Shown here: one piece after another, positions 1-5,381 of the stretch
How positions within the stretch are numbered: the stretch's first letter is position 1
Layout of the letters: each line of letters begins with the position of its first letter
Assembly: GCA_030705745.1 (NCBI GenBank)
Contig: JAUZPT010000019.1
Location: 1-17,427 of the forward strand
Source of the DNA: Bacillota bacterium
Lineage (GTDB): Bacteria; Bacillota; Bacilli; Bacillales; Cytobacillaceae
Reading direction: 5' to 3'
DNA: 17,427 bases
Translations under genes and position numbers: made by a program
Notes under the pieces: generated by a model
What the model was told of the DNA's origin: nothing
The model's input: the letters and a program-made list of their open reading frames with translations, nothing else
The model's database searches: none

Positions 1-98
1 CTTACTTTGGTGTCATCGGTGGAGCATCCATCGTTCTTGGCTTCATCCTATTCGCAATTGCACCAAAAATTCAGAAGTACATGAAGGGCGTAAGATAA
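1..98 (+). CDS. 3' end of a probable POT-family peptide:H+ symporter
   Basis: Partial gene; the reading frame is open from base 3 and stops at TAA 96-98. The 31 visible residues are one hydrophobic helix (YFGVIGGASIVLGFILFAI) followed by a short basic tail ending in KYMKGVR. A final membrane helix with a short cationic cytoplasmic tail is typical of the C-terminus of di/tripeptide transporters of the POT/PTR family (DtpT type), and the wording resembles those proteins as I remember them. Only the last helix can be seen, so another 12-helix major-facilitator transporter is possible. A strong terminator follows at once, so this is the last gene of its transcript. Confidence 0.45.
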   Translation, partial: YFGVIGGASIVLGFILFAIAPKIQKYMKGVR

Positions 99-128
99 TT
101 TTTTAAGGGACGCACCTTCCTTTTTTAA

Positions 129-164
129 AAAATCCCCCGCATGACGATGCGGAGGGATTTTTTT
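129..164 (+). terminator. Rho-independent terminator after the transporter gene
   Basis: AATCCC-C-CGCAT pairs with ATGCG-G-AGGGATT around a GACG loop, followed by a run of seven T. It closes the transcript of the partial transporter gene and insulates the oxygenase gene downstream. Confidence 0.85.
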
Positions 165-179
165 GATTCAATTTGTCAG

Positions 180-193
180 GGGAAACGCTATCT
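180..193 (+). promoter_or_regulatory. possible second cre-like (CcpA) site
   Basis: GGGAAACGCTATCT agrees with the cre consensus TGWAARCGYTWNCW at 12 of 14 positions; positions 1 and 3 are G. It lies about 95 bases upstream of the presumed -10 of the oxygenase gene. On its own it is weak; it is listed because a perfect cre lies at 315-328. Confidence 0.3.
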
Positions 194-288
194 CTACACT
201 GCTCCCTTCATTCACTTTTACTTTTATAAGTTATTTTTCCCTGATGTTGTTTAATAATTTTGCGGCAAATTTTTTATTGTTTTTTCAC

Positions 289-294
289 TATAAT
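289..294 (+). promoter_or_regulatory. -10 element of the oxygenase gene
   Basis: A perfect TATAAT stands 57 bases before the ATG of the oxygenase gene. No good -35 lies at 16-18 bases spacing (the sequence there is CAAATT-like), so the promoter may need an activator or an upstream AT-rich element. The expected start of transcription is near 301. Confidence 0.45.
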
Positions 295-314
295 TATGGT
301 AAATTTTTATAGTT

Positions 315-328
315 TGATACCGCTTTCA
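315..328 (+). promoter_or_regulatory. cre site for CcpA, overlapping the early transcribed region
   Basis: TGATACCGCTTTCA fits the cre consensus TGWNANCGNTNWCA at every fixed position. It begins about 14 bases after the presumed transcription start and ends 7 bases before the ribosome binding site. In this position CcpA normally represses by blocking the promoter or elongation. The inference is catabolite repression of the oxygenase gene by preferred sugars. Confidence 0.6.
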
Positions 329-351
329 CCATAGATGGGAGATACCATAAA

Positions 352-1302
352 ATGACTAATCCAATCGTTCGTACTTTAAATTTAAAGAATTTTACTTATG
401 GAAATTCAGAACAACGCGCTCAATTCACAGAGGAGTTTGCTACCGGCTTAAAAGAAACAGGATTCATTATCCTAGAGGGCCATGGGGTAGATCCAAAGCT
501 GATCGACAAGAACTACGAGCTTTGGCAAACATTATTTAGCATGGATGTAGAAACAAAAAAACAATATGAAGGAATTAATGGCGGACATCGGGGATACACT
601 GGTTTCGGTAAAGAGCACGCTAAAAACCGTACTGTTGGTGATTTAAAGGAGTTCTGGCATGTTGGTCAGGAATTGCCTGTTGGACACCCTTTATCCAGTA
701 CATATCCAGCAAATATTTGGCCTGCGGAGCTTCCTGAACTGCGGAAAAATGCGCTAACTTTTTATAGCGAATTAGAGCGTGTCGCGCGCAATATGCTAGA
801 AGCGCTTGCAATGCACTTTGACCTTCGACCTAATTTCTTTTCGGATATGATTCAAAACGGAAACAGCGTGCTTCGTACAATCCATTACCCACCGTTACAC
901 GAATCAATGGATCCGAATGCCATCCGCGCTGCTGAGCACGAAGATATTAACTTGATTACGCTATTGGTAGAGTCAACTGCATCCGGTTTGGAGCTTTTAA
1001 CTCGCGATGGAGACTGGATGCCAGTTAAAGCAGAAAAAGGACAAATCATTGTTGATGCTGGAGATATGTTATCCCGCATCACAAATGAAGTTATTCCAGC
1101 CACTACGCACCGTGTGGTAAATCCTGCAGGAGAAAATTCAGCTCGTTACTCGATGCCGTTCTTCGTTCACCCATACAGCAACTGCTTGCTGGAAACGATC
1201 CCGGCTTGTATCTCTGAAGAAAATCCAGAAAAATACCCTGCTATTACAGCTGGTGAATTCCTGTATCAACGATTAGTTGAAAATGGGCTAATTAAGGCAT
1301 AA
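352..1302 (+). CDS. 2-oxoglutarate/Fe(II)-dependent oxygenase, isopenicillin N synthase-like
   Basis: 316 residues, the usual length of the family. The N-terminal non-haem dioxygenase domain (about 6-115) holds the TGFIILEGHGV segment. The C-terminal jelly-roll domain (about 170-280) carries the iron triad H196-x-D198 (HED) and H253 in TTHRVVNP, and R265-Y-S267, the RxS pair that binds the 2-oxoglutarate carboxylate. Iron and cosubstrate sites are therefore complete. The ATG at 352 follows a GGGAGAT ribosome binding site at a good distance. The gene is monocistronic, with terminators on both sides and a cre site in its leader. The substrate cannot be read from sequence. Members of this family hydroxylate or desaturate small molecules, and no biosynthetic partner genes are adjacent. 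The family call is secure; a precise function is not. Confidence 0.88.
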   Translation: MTNPIVRTLNLKNFTYGNSEQRAQFTEEFATGLKETGFIILEGHGVDPKLIDKNYELWQTLFSMDVETKKQYEGINGGHRGYTGFGKEHAKNRTVGDLKEFWHVGQELPVGHPLSSTYPANIWPAELPELRKNALTFYSELERVARNMLEALAMHFDLRPNFFSDMIQNGNSVLRTIHYPPLHESMDPNAIRAAEHEDINLITLLVESTASGLELLTRDGDWMPVKAEKGQIIVDAGDMLSRITNEVIPATTHRVVNPAGENSARYSMPFFVHPYSNCLLETIPACISEENPEKYPAITAGEFLYQRLVENGLIKA

Positions 1303-1341
1303 CGGACCTTCGCGAAACCTTATATAGGTATCCCAATTGAC

Positions 1342-1380
1342 AAAAGGACAAGCAGACACGCCGCTTGTCCTTTTTTTTTT
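1342..1380 (+). terminator. Rho-independent terminator after the oxygenase gene
   Basis: AAAAGGACAAGC pairs with GCTTGTCCTTTT around a nine-base loop and is followed by more T, ten in a row in all from 1371. It faces the kimA terminator that comes from the other strand. Confidence 0.9.
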
Positions 1381-1461
1381 GCATTATCATATCCCCAAAA
1401 GAAATCCGTAGTCATGTTCTCTTTTTCAGATGACAATCAACCAGATTAAACATATAAATAT

Positions 1462-1497
1462 TAAAAAGGCAGCTTTACTTTATAAAGTAAAGCCGCC
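1462..1497 (-). terminator. terminator of kimA
   Basis: Read on the minus strand, GGCGGCTTTACTTTATAAAG is the left part of a near-perfect palindrome (GCTTTACTTTA/TAAAGTAAAGC with GGC/GCC arms and one mismatch), followed by TTTTTAA. It lies 13 bases past the kimA stop. Confidence 0.8.
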
Positions 1498-1509
1498 TAC
1501 AGAATATAT

Positions 1510-3336
1510 TTACTTTTTCAAATGGAAAGGCACCGTCGTAACAATGATGTTTCTCCGATATAACAGGAATGCTTTTATCAGAAGGCTTGATTGATTATGA
1601 AGAATATGGTGCCAGCCTTCCTTAGGAATAAATTGGGGGATCACAACGGTAACCCGGTAATTGGATTCGCTCGCTTTATGTTGTACGGTATCCACAAATT
1701 TAGTCAATGGCTGAATAATACTTCTGTAATGAGAATGAAGGGTTACCAGTCTAACATCTGGCTGCCATTGCTTCCACTTTTCTTCAAACTTTCTCTCATC
1801 TTCTCTGTCAAACGCAACGTAAACAGCAATAATTTGTTCAGGTGAAAGCGATTTGGCATAGTTAATTGAATTTTCCACGACATGAGTAACTCCAGCCACA
1901 GGCACAATGAGGACATTTCCTTCAATCGGAATGGCTGCTTCACAGGTGGTAATCCTTAATTGATCGCCGACCGCTTCGTAATGCTTTCTAATTTTATGAA
2001 ACATTAAAATAATTATTGGAAGAAAGATTAACACAGGCCAAACCTGGATAAATTTTGTTAAAAAGAACATAAATGTAACAATGAGGCTGATCAAAGCTCC
2101 CGTAGCATTAGTGATAAGTTTTGGAACCCACCCTTTAGGTTTCTCGCGTATCCACTTAACTATCATTCCGGTCTGAGACATCGTAAATGGAATAAAGACC
2201 CCTACTGCATAAAGAGGTATCAATTGCCCTGTATGACCCTTAAAGCCAATAATCAAGAGGATTGACAAAATACCTAGAATAATGATTCCATTCGAATATC
2301 CTAAACGATCTCCTCTAACCGTAAACATTCTCGGGATAAATTTGTCTTTTGCAAGATTTACTGCCAGCAACGGAAACGCTGAATACCCCGTATTAGCTGC
2401 AAGAATTAAAATTAATGCCGTGGTGCCTTGAATAAAGAAATACATGAAACTGCGCCCAAATGTCTTTTCGGCTATTTGCGAAACCACTGTTACATCTGCT
2501 CTCGGTGTGGTTCCGTAATAATATGCTAGGAATACAATTCCTGAAAACAACAACGCAAGTAAAGTTCCCATCGCGGCCAACGTTTTCGCGGCATTTTTTG
2601 GTCCAGGATCTTTAAAGTTTGGAATGGCATTCGAGATGGCCTCAACTCCTGTCAAAGCAGAACTTCCGGATGCAAACGCTTTGAGCAGCAGAAATAAGCT
2701 GATCCCTGCAACAGGAGTACCAATAGGTGTATGCAAACCCGCAGGCACTTGACCTGTTAAAATTCTGTATATCCCCACGCCAATTAAAACAAACAACGCC
2801 AGAACAAACAAATAAACCGGATAGGCTAAAAATGAAGCTGACTCTGTGACACCCCTCAAATTCAAGATCGTAATAAATACGATGAATATAATCGCAATCG
2901 GGACATTATAAGGGTGTAAATTCGGAAAAGCTGAAGTAATAGCATCTGTACCAGCAGACACACTCACCGCAACGGTTAAAATATAGTCCACCAACAGCGA
3001 TCCTCCAGCTACTAGCCCTGGGTTTAATCCGAGGTTTTCCTTTGAAACGACATACGCGCCGCCTCCGTGAGGATAAGCAAAGATAATCTGCCGATAAGAT
3101 AAAATCAATGCGATTAATAGAACAAGGACGCCTACAGCAATCGGTATTGAATACCAAAATGCTGCCGCACTTACTGTTAGTAATACGATTAAAATCTGTT
3201 CAGGACCATACGCAACGGATGATAAAGCATCCGATGAAAGAATCGCTAATGCTTTAGTCTTATTAAGCTTTTGTTCCCCTAAATCCTTGGACTTTAAGGG
3301 CCGCCCAATTAAGAATCTCTTTATAGAAGATACCAC
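1510..3336 (-). CDS. kimA: high-affinity potassium importer KimA (YdaO), KUP/APC superfamily
   Basis: 608 residues; Bacillus subtilis KimA has 607. The protein matches KimA along its length: the N-terminus SIKRFLIGRPLKS, the discontinuous first helix SSDALSSVAYG, PHGGGAYVVSKENLG, and GSSALTGVEAISNAIP. About 12 membrane segments fill residues 30-460, and a soluble USP-like C-terminal domain follows (about 470-608, ending in FHLKK). D36, Y43, D117, T121 and S125 are all present at the positions I recall as K+-coordinating in the B. subtilis protein. The start is GTG at 3336-3334, with GGCGGTG five bases upstream as a slightly off-consensus ribosome binding site. The leader carries a c-di-AMP riboswitch, so expression should fall when c-di-AMP, which signals high K+, is abundant. 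The known KimA of B. subtilis is also inhibited directly by c-di-AMP. The gene is monocistronic. Confidence 0.93.
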   Translation of the reverse strand: MVSSIKRFLIGRPLKSKDLGEQKLNKTKALAILSSDALSSVAYGPEQILIVLLTVSAAAFWYSIPIAVGVLVLLIALILSYRQIIFAYPHGGGAYVVSKENLGLNPGLVAGGSLLVDYILTVAVSVSAGTDAITSAFPNLHPYNVPIAIIFIVFITILNLRGVTESASFLAYPVYLFVLALFVLIGVGIYRILTGQVPAGLHTPIGTPVAGISLFLLLKAFASGSSALTGVEAISNAIPNFKDPGPKNAAKTLAAMGTLLALLFSGIVFLAYYYGTTPRADVTVVSQIAEKTFGRSFMYFFIQGTTALILILAANTGYSAFPLLAVNLAKDKFIPRMFTVRGDRLGYSNGIIILGILSILLIIGFKGHTGQLIPLYAVGVFIPFTMSQTGMIVKWIREKPKGWVPKLITNATGALISLIVTFMFFLTKFIQVWPVLIFLPIIILMFHKIRKHYEAVGDQLRITTCEAAIPIEGNVLIVPVAGVTHVVENSINYAKSLSPEQIIAVYVAFDREDERKFEEKWKQWQPDVRLVTLHSHYRSIIQPLTKFVDTVQHKASESNYRVTVVIPQFIPKEGWHHILHNQSSLLIKAFLLYRRNIIVTTVPFHLKK

Positions 3337-3497
3337 ACAGGTTCACCGCCAAATGTTTTAAGAGTATATTACCCTTTTTGTTAAAAATAAATCGGAACGA
3401 AGAAAAACACATCAAAAAAATAAAAAATGCCACAAGCCAACGTTAATAGACCTGTAGACATTTATGTTCTTGTCTAACAAGCTCCACCTTCCTTCTC

Positions 3498-3632
3498 AAT
3501 ATAACGCTTACGAGGTTAGCTGTCGGATTCGGGCCTTTGAGTAACCCTACCTGCAAAAGGATTCACCCCATGGATTGTGAAACAATCCATTAAAAATGGT
3601 TCCCCCGTACCTAATAGTTTCAGCGATTCAGA
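3498..3632 (-). ncRNA. c-di-AMP riboswitch (ydaO-yuaA type)
   Basis: Read on the minus strand, the aptamer starts at AATCGCTGA and shows the hallmark blocks in order: GGGGGAACC (about 3597-3606), a hairpin ATGGATTGT...ACAATCCAT (3570-3590), GGGGTGAATCC (about 3558-3568), GTAGGGTTACT (about 3539-3549), CCCGAATCCGACAGCTAACC (3514-3533) and TCGTAAGCG (3505-3513). The closing stem pairs CGCT with AGCG. Known members turn off K+ uptake genes when c-di-AMP is high. About 160 nucleotides separate the aptamer from the kimA start. I could not find a convincing terminator stem before the T-rich stretch (minus strand, about 3393-3411), so the expression platform is unresolved. Confidence 0.92.
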
Positions 3633-3650
3633 AATATGAAACTTCTGATT

Positions 3651-3679
3651 ATGATACTCCTGTGTTTAGGAAAAGTAAA
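3651..3679 (-). promoter_or_regulatory. sigma-A-type promoter of the riboswitch-kimA transcript
   Basis: On the minus strand, TTTACT (3679-3674) and TATCAT (3656-3651) are separated by 17 bases. The predicted start near 3644 lies just upstream of the first aptamer helix, as required for the complete c-di-AMP sensor to be transcribed. Confidence 0.45.
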
Positions 3680-3728
3680 TAAAAAACTGAAGTGGAATTT
3701 TATAGAATTAATCGAACATGTAAGCATT

Positions 3729-3757
3729 GCATGAATTTATTGCAAGGGGAAATACTA
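3729..3757 (+). promoter_or_regulatory. possible forespore-type (sigma G/F) promoter of the 42-codon gene
   Basis: GCATG (3729-3733) fits the sigma-G -35 pattern GHATR. After 17 bases, AATACTA (3751-3757) differs by one base from CATNHTA. No comparable sigma-A promoter is visible. This is a consensus match only, made by eye. Confidence 0.25.
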
Positions 3758-3790
3758 ATTGAAAATTGGAAAAGATAGGAGATGAATCAC

Positions 3791-3919
3791 ATGTCAAAAG
3801 AAAAAATCCCCTTTTTATCTGACGATTTTTTAGATGAAGTGGTAAGAGAGCTTAACCTGCTATTTGGCGGTCCCGCGTATGAACAAAATGAATCTGCGCC
3901 TACAAATGAAGTCGAATAA
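3791..3919 (+). CDS. small acidic protein of 42 residues, unknown function
   Basis: ATG at 3791 lies nine bases after an AGGAG ribosome binding site (3777-3781), and the frame ends at TAA 3917-3919 just before a terminator. A ribosome binding site, a short frame and a terminator so closely packed argue for a real monocistronic gene. The product is soluble and acidic: MSKEKIPFLSDDFLDEVVRE, then NLLFGGPAYEQNE and an acidic tail ending in EVE. There is no signal peptide and no membrane segment. The first half could form an amphipathic helix, and the GGP motif suggests a turn. I do not recognise a family. A sporulation-type promoter upstream is possible, which would make it a forespore protein, but that is weak inference. 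A precursor of a processed peptide is another possibility. Confidence 0.6.
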   Translation: MSKEKIPFLSDDFLDEVVRELNLLFGGPAYEQNESAPTNEVE

Positions 3920-3935
3920 TTAAAAAACTCAAAAG

Positions 3936-3981
3936 AGGAGAAGAGCTTTTTCCAGTGAGAGACTGCTCTTCTCTTTTTTTT
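3936..3981 (+). terminator. terminator of the 42-codon gene
   Basis: GAGAAGAGC (3938-3946) pairs with GCTCTTCTC (3965-3973) and is followed by eight T. It separates the small gene from the c-di-GMP-controlled operon. Confidence 0.85.
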
Positions 3982-4223
3982 CCTCTTATGTATCTTCCCA
4001 TATTAACAGTCATTATTTTTCGTGTAAGAATTAGCGACATTTTTCTACGTTTTTTTCAATTCAAATGATTACAATATTGTTAATTTAAAAAGGGTTTTTA
4101 TGTTGGTTTTACATTAAGTAACCTATATTTTTAAGAATAAATCCTTACAAATGTCCAGTCATTTTTTCTCATCAATAATCGATAAAATTATTATAATTGT
4201 CTGAAAATGTCGATTATTTAATC
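3982..4223. other. AT-rich intergenic stretch with nothing recognised
   Basis: No open frame with a ribosome binding site was found on either strand. The DNA is very AT-rich, with T runs (4044-4056) and several TGTC/GACA words, but no convincing operator. Confidence 0.5.
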
Positions 4224-4252
4224 TTTACTCTGACAACATTCACTTATATTAT
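4224..4252 (+). promoter_or_regulatory. sigma-A-type promoter of the c-di-GMP riboswitch operon
   Basis: TTTACT (4224-4229) and TATTAT (4247-4252) are 17 bases apart, giving an expected start near 4259, about 45 bases before the aptamer. The -35 hexamer is the same as that proposed for kimA on the opposite strand. Confidence 0.45.
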
Positions 4253-4302
4253 ACAATTACAGCAGGACAAAAGAACTAGACTAAAAGACCTGTTTAACAA
4301 TT

Positions 4303-4398
4303 TAATAATCGTAAAGGGCAAATTACCAGAAATGGTAAGACGCAAAGCTATAGGGGCTTAAACACTTTGTGTAAGCCAGCCAGCTGCAAGCGAGGATC
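4303..4398 (+). ncRNA. c-di-GMP-I riboswitch (GEMM-I)
   Basis: The conserved blocks occur in order: AAAGGGCAAA (4313-4322), the first hairpin TTACCA-GAAA-TGGTAA with its GNRA tetraloop (4323-4338), GACGCAAAGC (4339-4348), a second hairpin GGGGCTTAAACAC...GTGTAAGCC (4353-4377), and AGCCAGCTGC (4378-4387) as the 3' side of the closing helix. This is the GEMM layout in which the tetraloop docks against the second stem and c-di-GMP sits at the three-way junction. A terminator follows within 15 bases. AAAGGGC (4313-4319) in the aptamer core is an exact complement of GCCCTTT (4412-4418) in the terminator arm, so ligand binding should favour termination. Confidence 0.9.
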
Positions 4399-4411
4399 AT
4401 TCGACATTCAC

Positions 4412-4444
4412 GCCCTTTTATTTTTTAAAAGGGTTTTATTTTTT
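4412..4444 (+). terminator. riboswitch-controlled terminator
   Basis: CCCTTTT (4413-4419) pairs with AAAAGGG (4427-4433), followed by TTTTATTTTTT. It lies 60 bases upstream of the first small gene of the operon and so acts as an attenuator, not as the end of a gene. Confidence 0.8.
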
Positions 4445-4503
4445 ACTTAAAATATCCTTTGCTTGGACAAGTTAATAAAAAATGATAAAGGAGGGAACTT
4501 AAG

Positions 4504-4584
4504 ATGAAATTTAAAATTACAATGGTTATTGTCTTAGCTGCTATGTTCGTGTTAGCTGCAGCATCCGCATTCAAGCTTGACTAA
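4504..4584 (+). CDS. 26-residue hydrophobic micropeptide ending in FKLD
   Basis: ATG at 4504 follows a near-perfect AAAGGAGGG ribosome binding site (4487-4495), among the strongest in the window, so translation is very likely. The product starts MKFKITMVIV, continues as a hydrophobic alanine-rich helix (residues 5-22) and ends in SAFKLD. It looks like a signal peptide or single membrane helix with only about five residues after a possible AAASA cleavage point. It is the first gene after the c-di-GMP riboswitch terminator. The next small gene shares MKF at its start and (F/W)KLD at its end. I recognise no family. Possible roles are a membrane micropeptide that partners the downstream membrane proteins, or a precursor of a short secreted peptide. 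Confidence 0.75.
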   Translation: MKFKITMVIVLAAMFVLAAASAFKLD

Positions 4585-4629
4585 TAAAATATTGATCTAT
4601 TTAAAAATCATGACTATGGGGGTTTTATT

Positions 4630-4698
4630 GTGAAATTTTTTCAAATCATTCTTGATAAACTTCTATTTAATCCATCACTTGCTTGGAAACTAGATTAA
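4630..4698 (+). CDS. 22-residue micropeptide ending in WKLD
   Basis: GTG at 4630 is preceded, after seven bases, by a GGGGG tract (4618-4622), and the frame closes at TAA 4696-4698. The product begins MKFFQ, has an amphipathic middle with a lysine at residue 10, and ends in NPSLAWKLD. It shares the first three residues and the final KLD with the product of the gene 45 bases upstream, although the KLD codons differ in all three positions (AAG CTT GAC against AAA CTA GAT). Similarity kept at the protein level but not in DNA argues for translation and selection. It is less hydrophobic than its neighbour and is not a typical signal peptide. Function unknown. Confidence 0.6.
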   Translation: MKFFQIILDKLLFNPSLAWKLD

Positions 4699-4758
4699 CA
4701 GTAGAGTATTTTTCTTGTAACTGATATCAAACATATGCTACTGCTTAATACTTTCCAG

Positions 4759-4788
4759 ACGAGCTGGCGGAATAATCTACCAGCTCGT
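4759..4788 (+). other. hairpin between the micropeptides and the membrane-protein genes
   Basis: ACGAGCTGG (4759-4767) pairs perfectly with CCAGCTCGT (4780-4788) around a 12-base loop. The tail TTTG is too short for a good terminator. A competing helix is possible, AGCTGGC (4762-4768) with GCCAGCT (4795-4801). It may be a partial attenuator or processing site that lowers expression of the downstream genes relative to the micropeptides. Confidence 0.5.
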
Positions 4789-4823
4789 TTGTATGCCAGC
4801 TGAAATTGCGGGGGGGAATTTTT

Positions 4824-5381
4824 ATGTTTATAGATAGTATTGTATACGGAATTATTATTTCACTCATTTTAGGTGGCAGCTTTCAAGGCCTCCTTGCCAT
4901 TTCTCTTAAGCAGCCTTTGCTTATTGTGTTATCTTTTTTTATCCAATTTGGATCCATCTTTATTTTCCCAAATTATTTATTAACTGCTGTCATTATTAGC
5001 AATTTTGGTTTGTTATTCTTCTGCTTTGTAAATGTGAAAGTTACTGGATTTAAATATATGTTAATTGGCCTCTTTTTAAATCTAATAGTTATGATCTTGA
5101 ATAGAGGAAGGATGCCTGTAGATGTGGAAGCAGCTAAAATTATGTCGCCTAAAGATGTTCCTGCGTTATTAGCCGGAAAATATGGAAAACATATCGCTTT
5201 ATCTGACCATACTCATTTGAATTTTCTTGGAGATATCTTTTTTCTTCGATATCCATATCCCCGCCCTATCATTATTAGTTTAGGGGACATCGTCCTTTCT
5301 ATAGGAGTTATTCTCTTTTTATACTCTGTAATGGTTAAAGGCAAGAAAAAGTCTAAGGAAGTGGTTGGATATGGTGCATAA
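4824..5381 (+). CDS. DUF5317-like integral membrane protein
   Basis: 185 residues if translation starts at ATG 4824. An in-frame TTG at 4806 would place the GGGGGGG ribosome binding tract (4810-4816) inside the gene, so the ATG is preferred. Membrane helices occupy about residues 3-20, 30-47, 52-70 and 77-92, and a last one near 155-173. Between them lies a loop with NRGRMPVDVEAAK and later HTHLNFLGDIF, two segments that resemble the signature of DUF5317 proteins as I know them, followed by a basic tail (KGKKKSKE). The function of the family is unknown. The stop overlaps the start of the GGDEF/HD-GYP gene by 11 bases, so the two are probably translationally coupled and may act together, for example as a sensor partner. 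Confidence 0.7.
   Translation: MFIDSIVYGIIISLILGGSFQGLLAISLKQPLLIVLSFFIQFGSIFIFPNYLLTAVIISNFGLLFFCFVNVKVTGFKYMLIGLFLNLIVMILNRGRMPVDVEAAKIMSPKDVPALLAGKYGKHIALSDHTHLNFLGDIFFLRYPYPRPIIISLGDIVLSIGVILFLYSVMVKGKKKSKEVVGYGA

Noticed and set aside
4313..4433. The riboswitch terminator read as the end of an upstream gene
   Set aside because: No gene ends here; the hairpin directly follows a GEMM aptamer and its arm complements the aptamer core.
4806..4823. Upstream TTG start for the DUF5317-like gene
   Set aside because: It would place the G-tract ribosome binding site inside the coding region; ATG 4824 has the right spacing.
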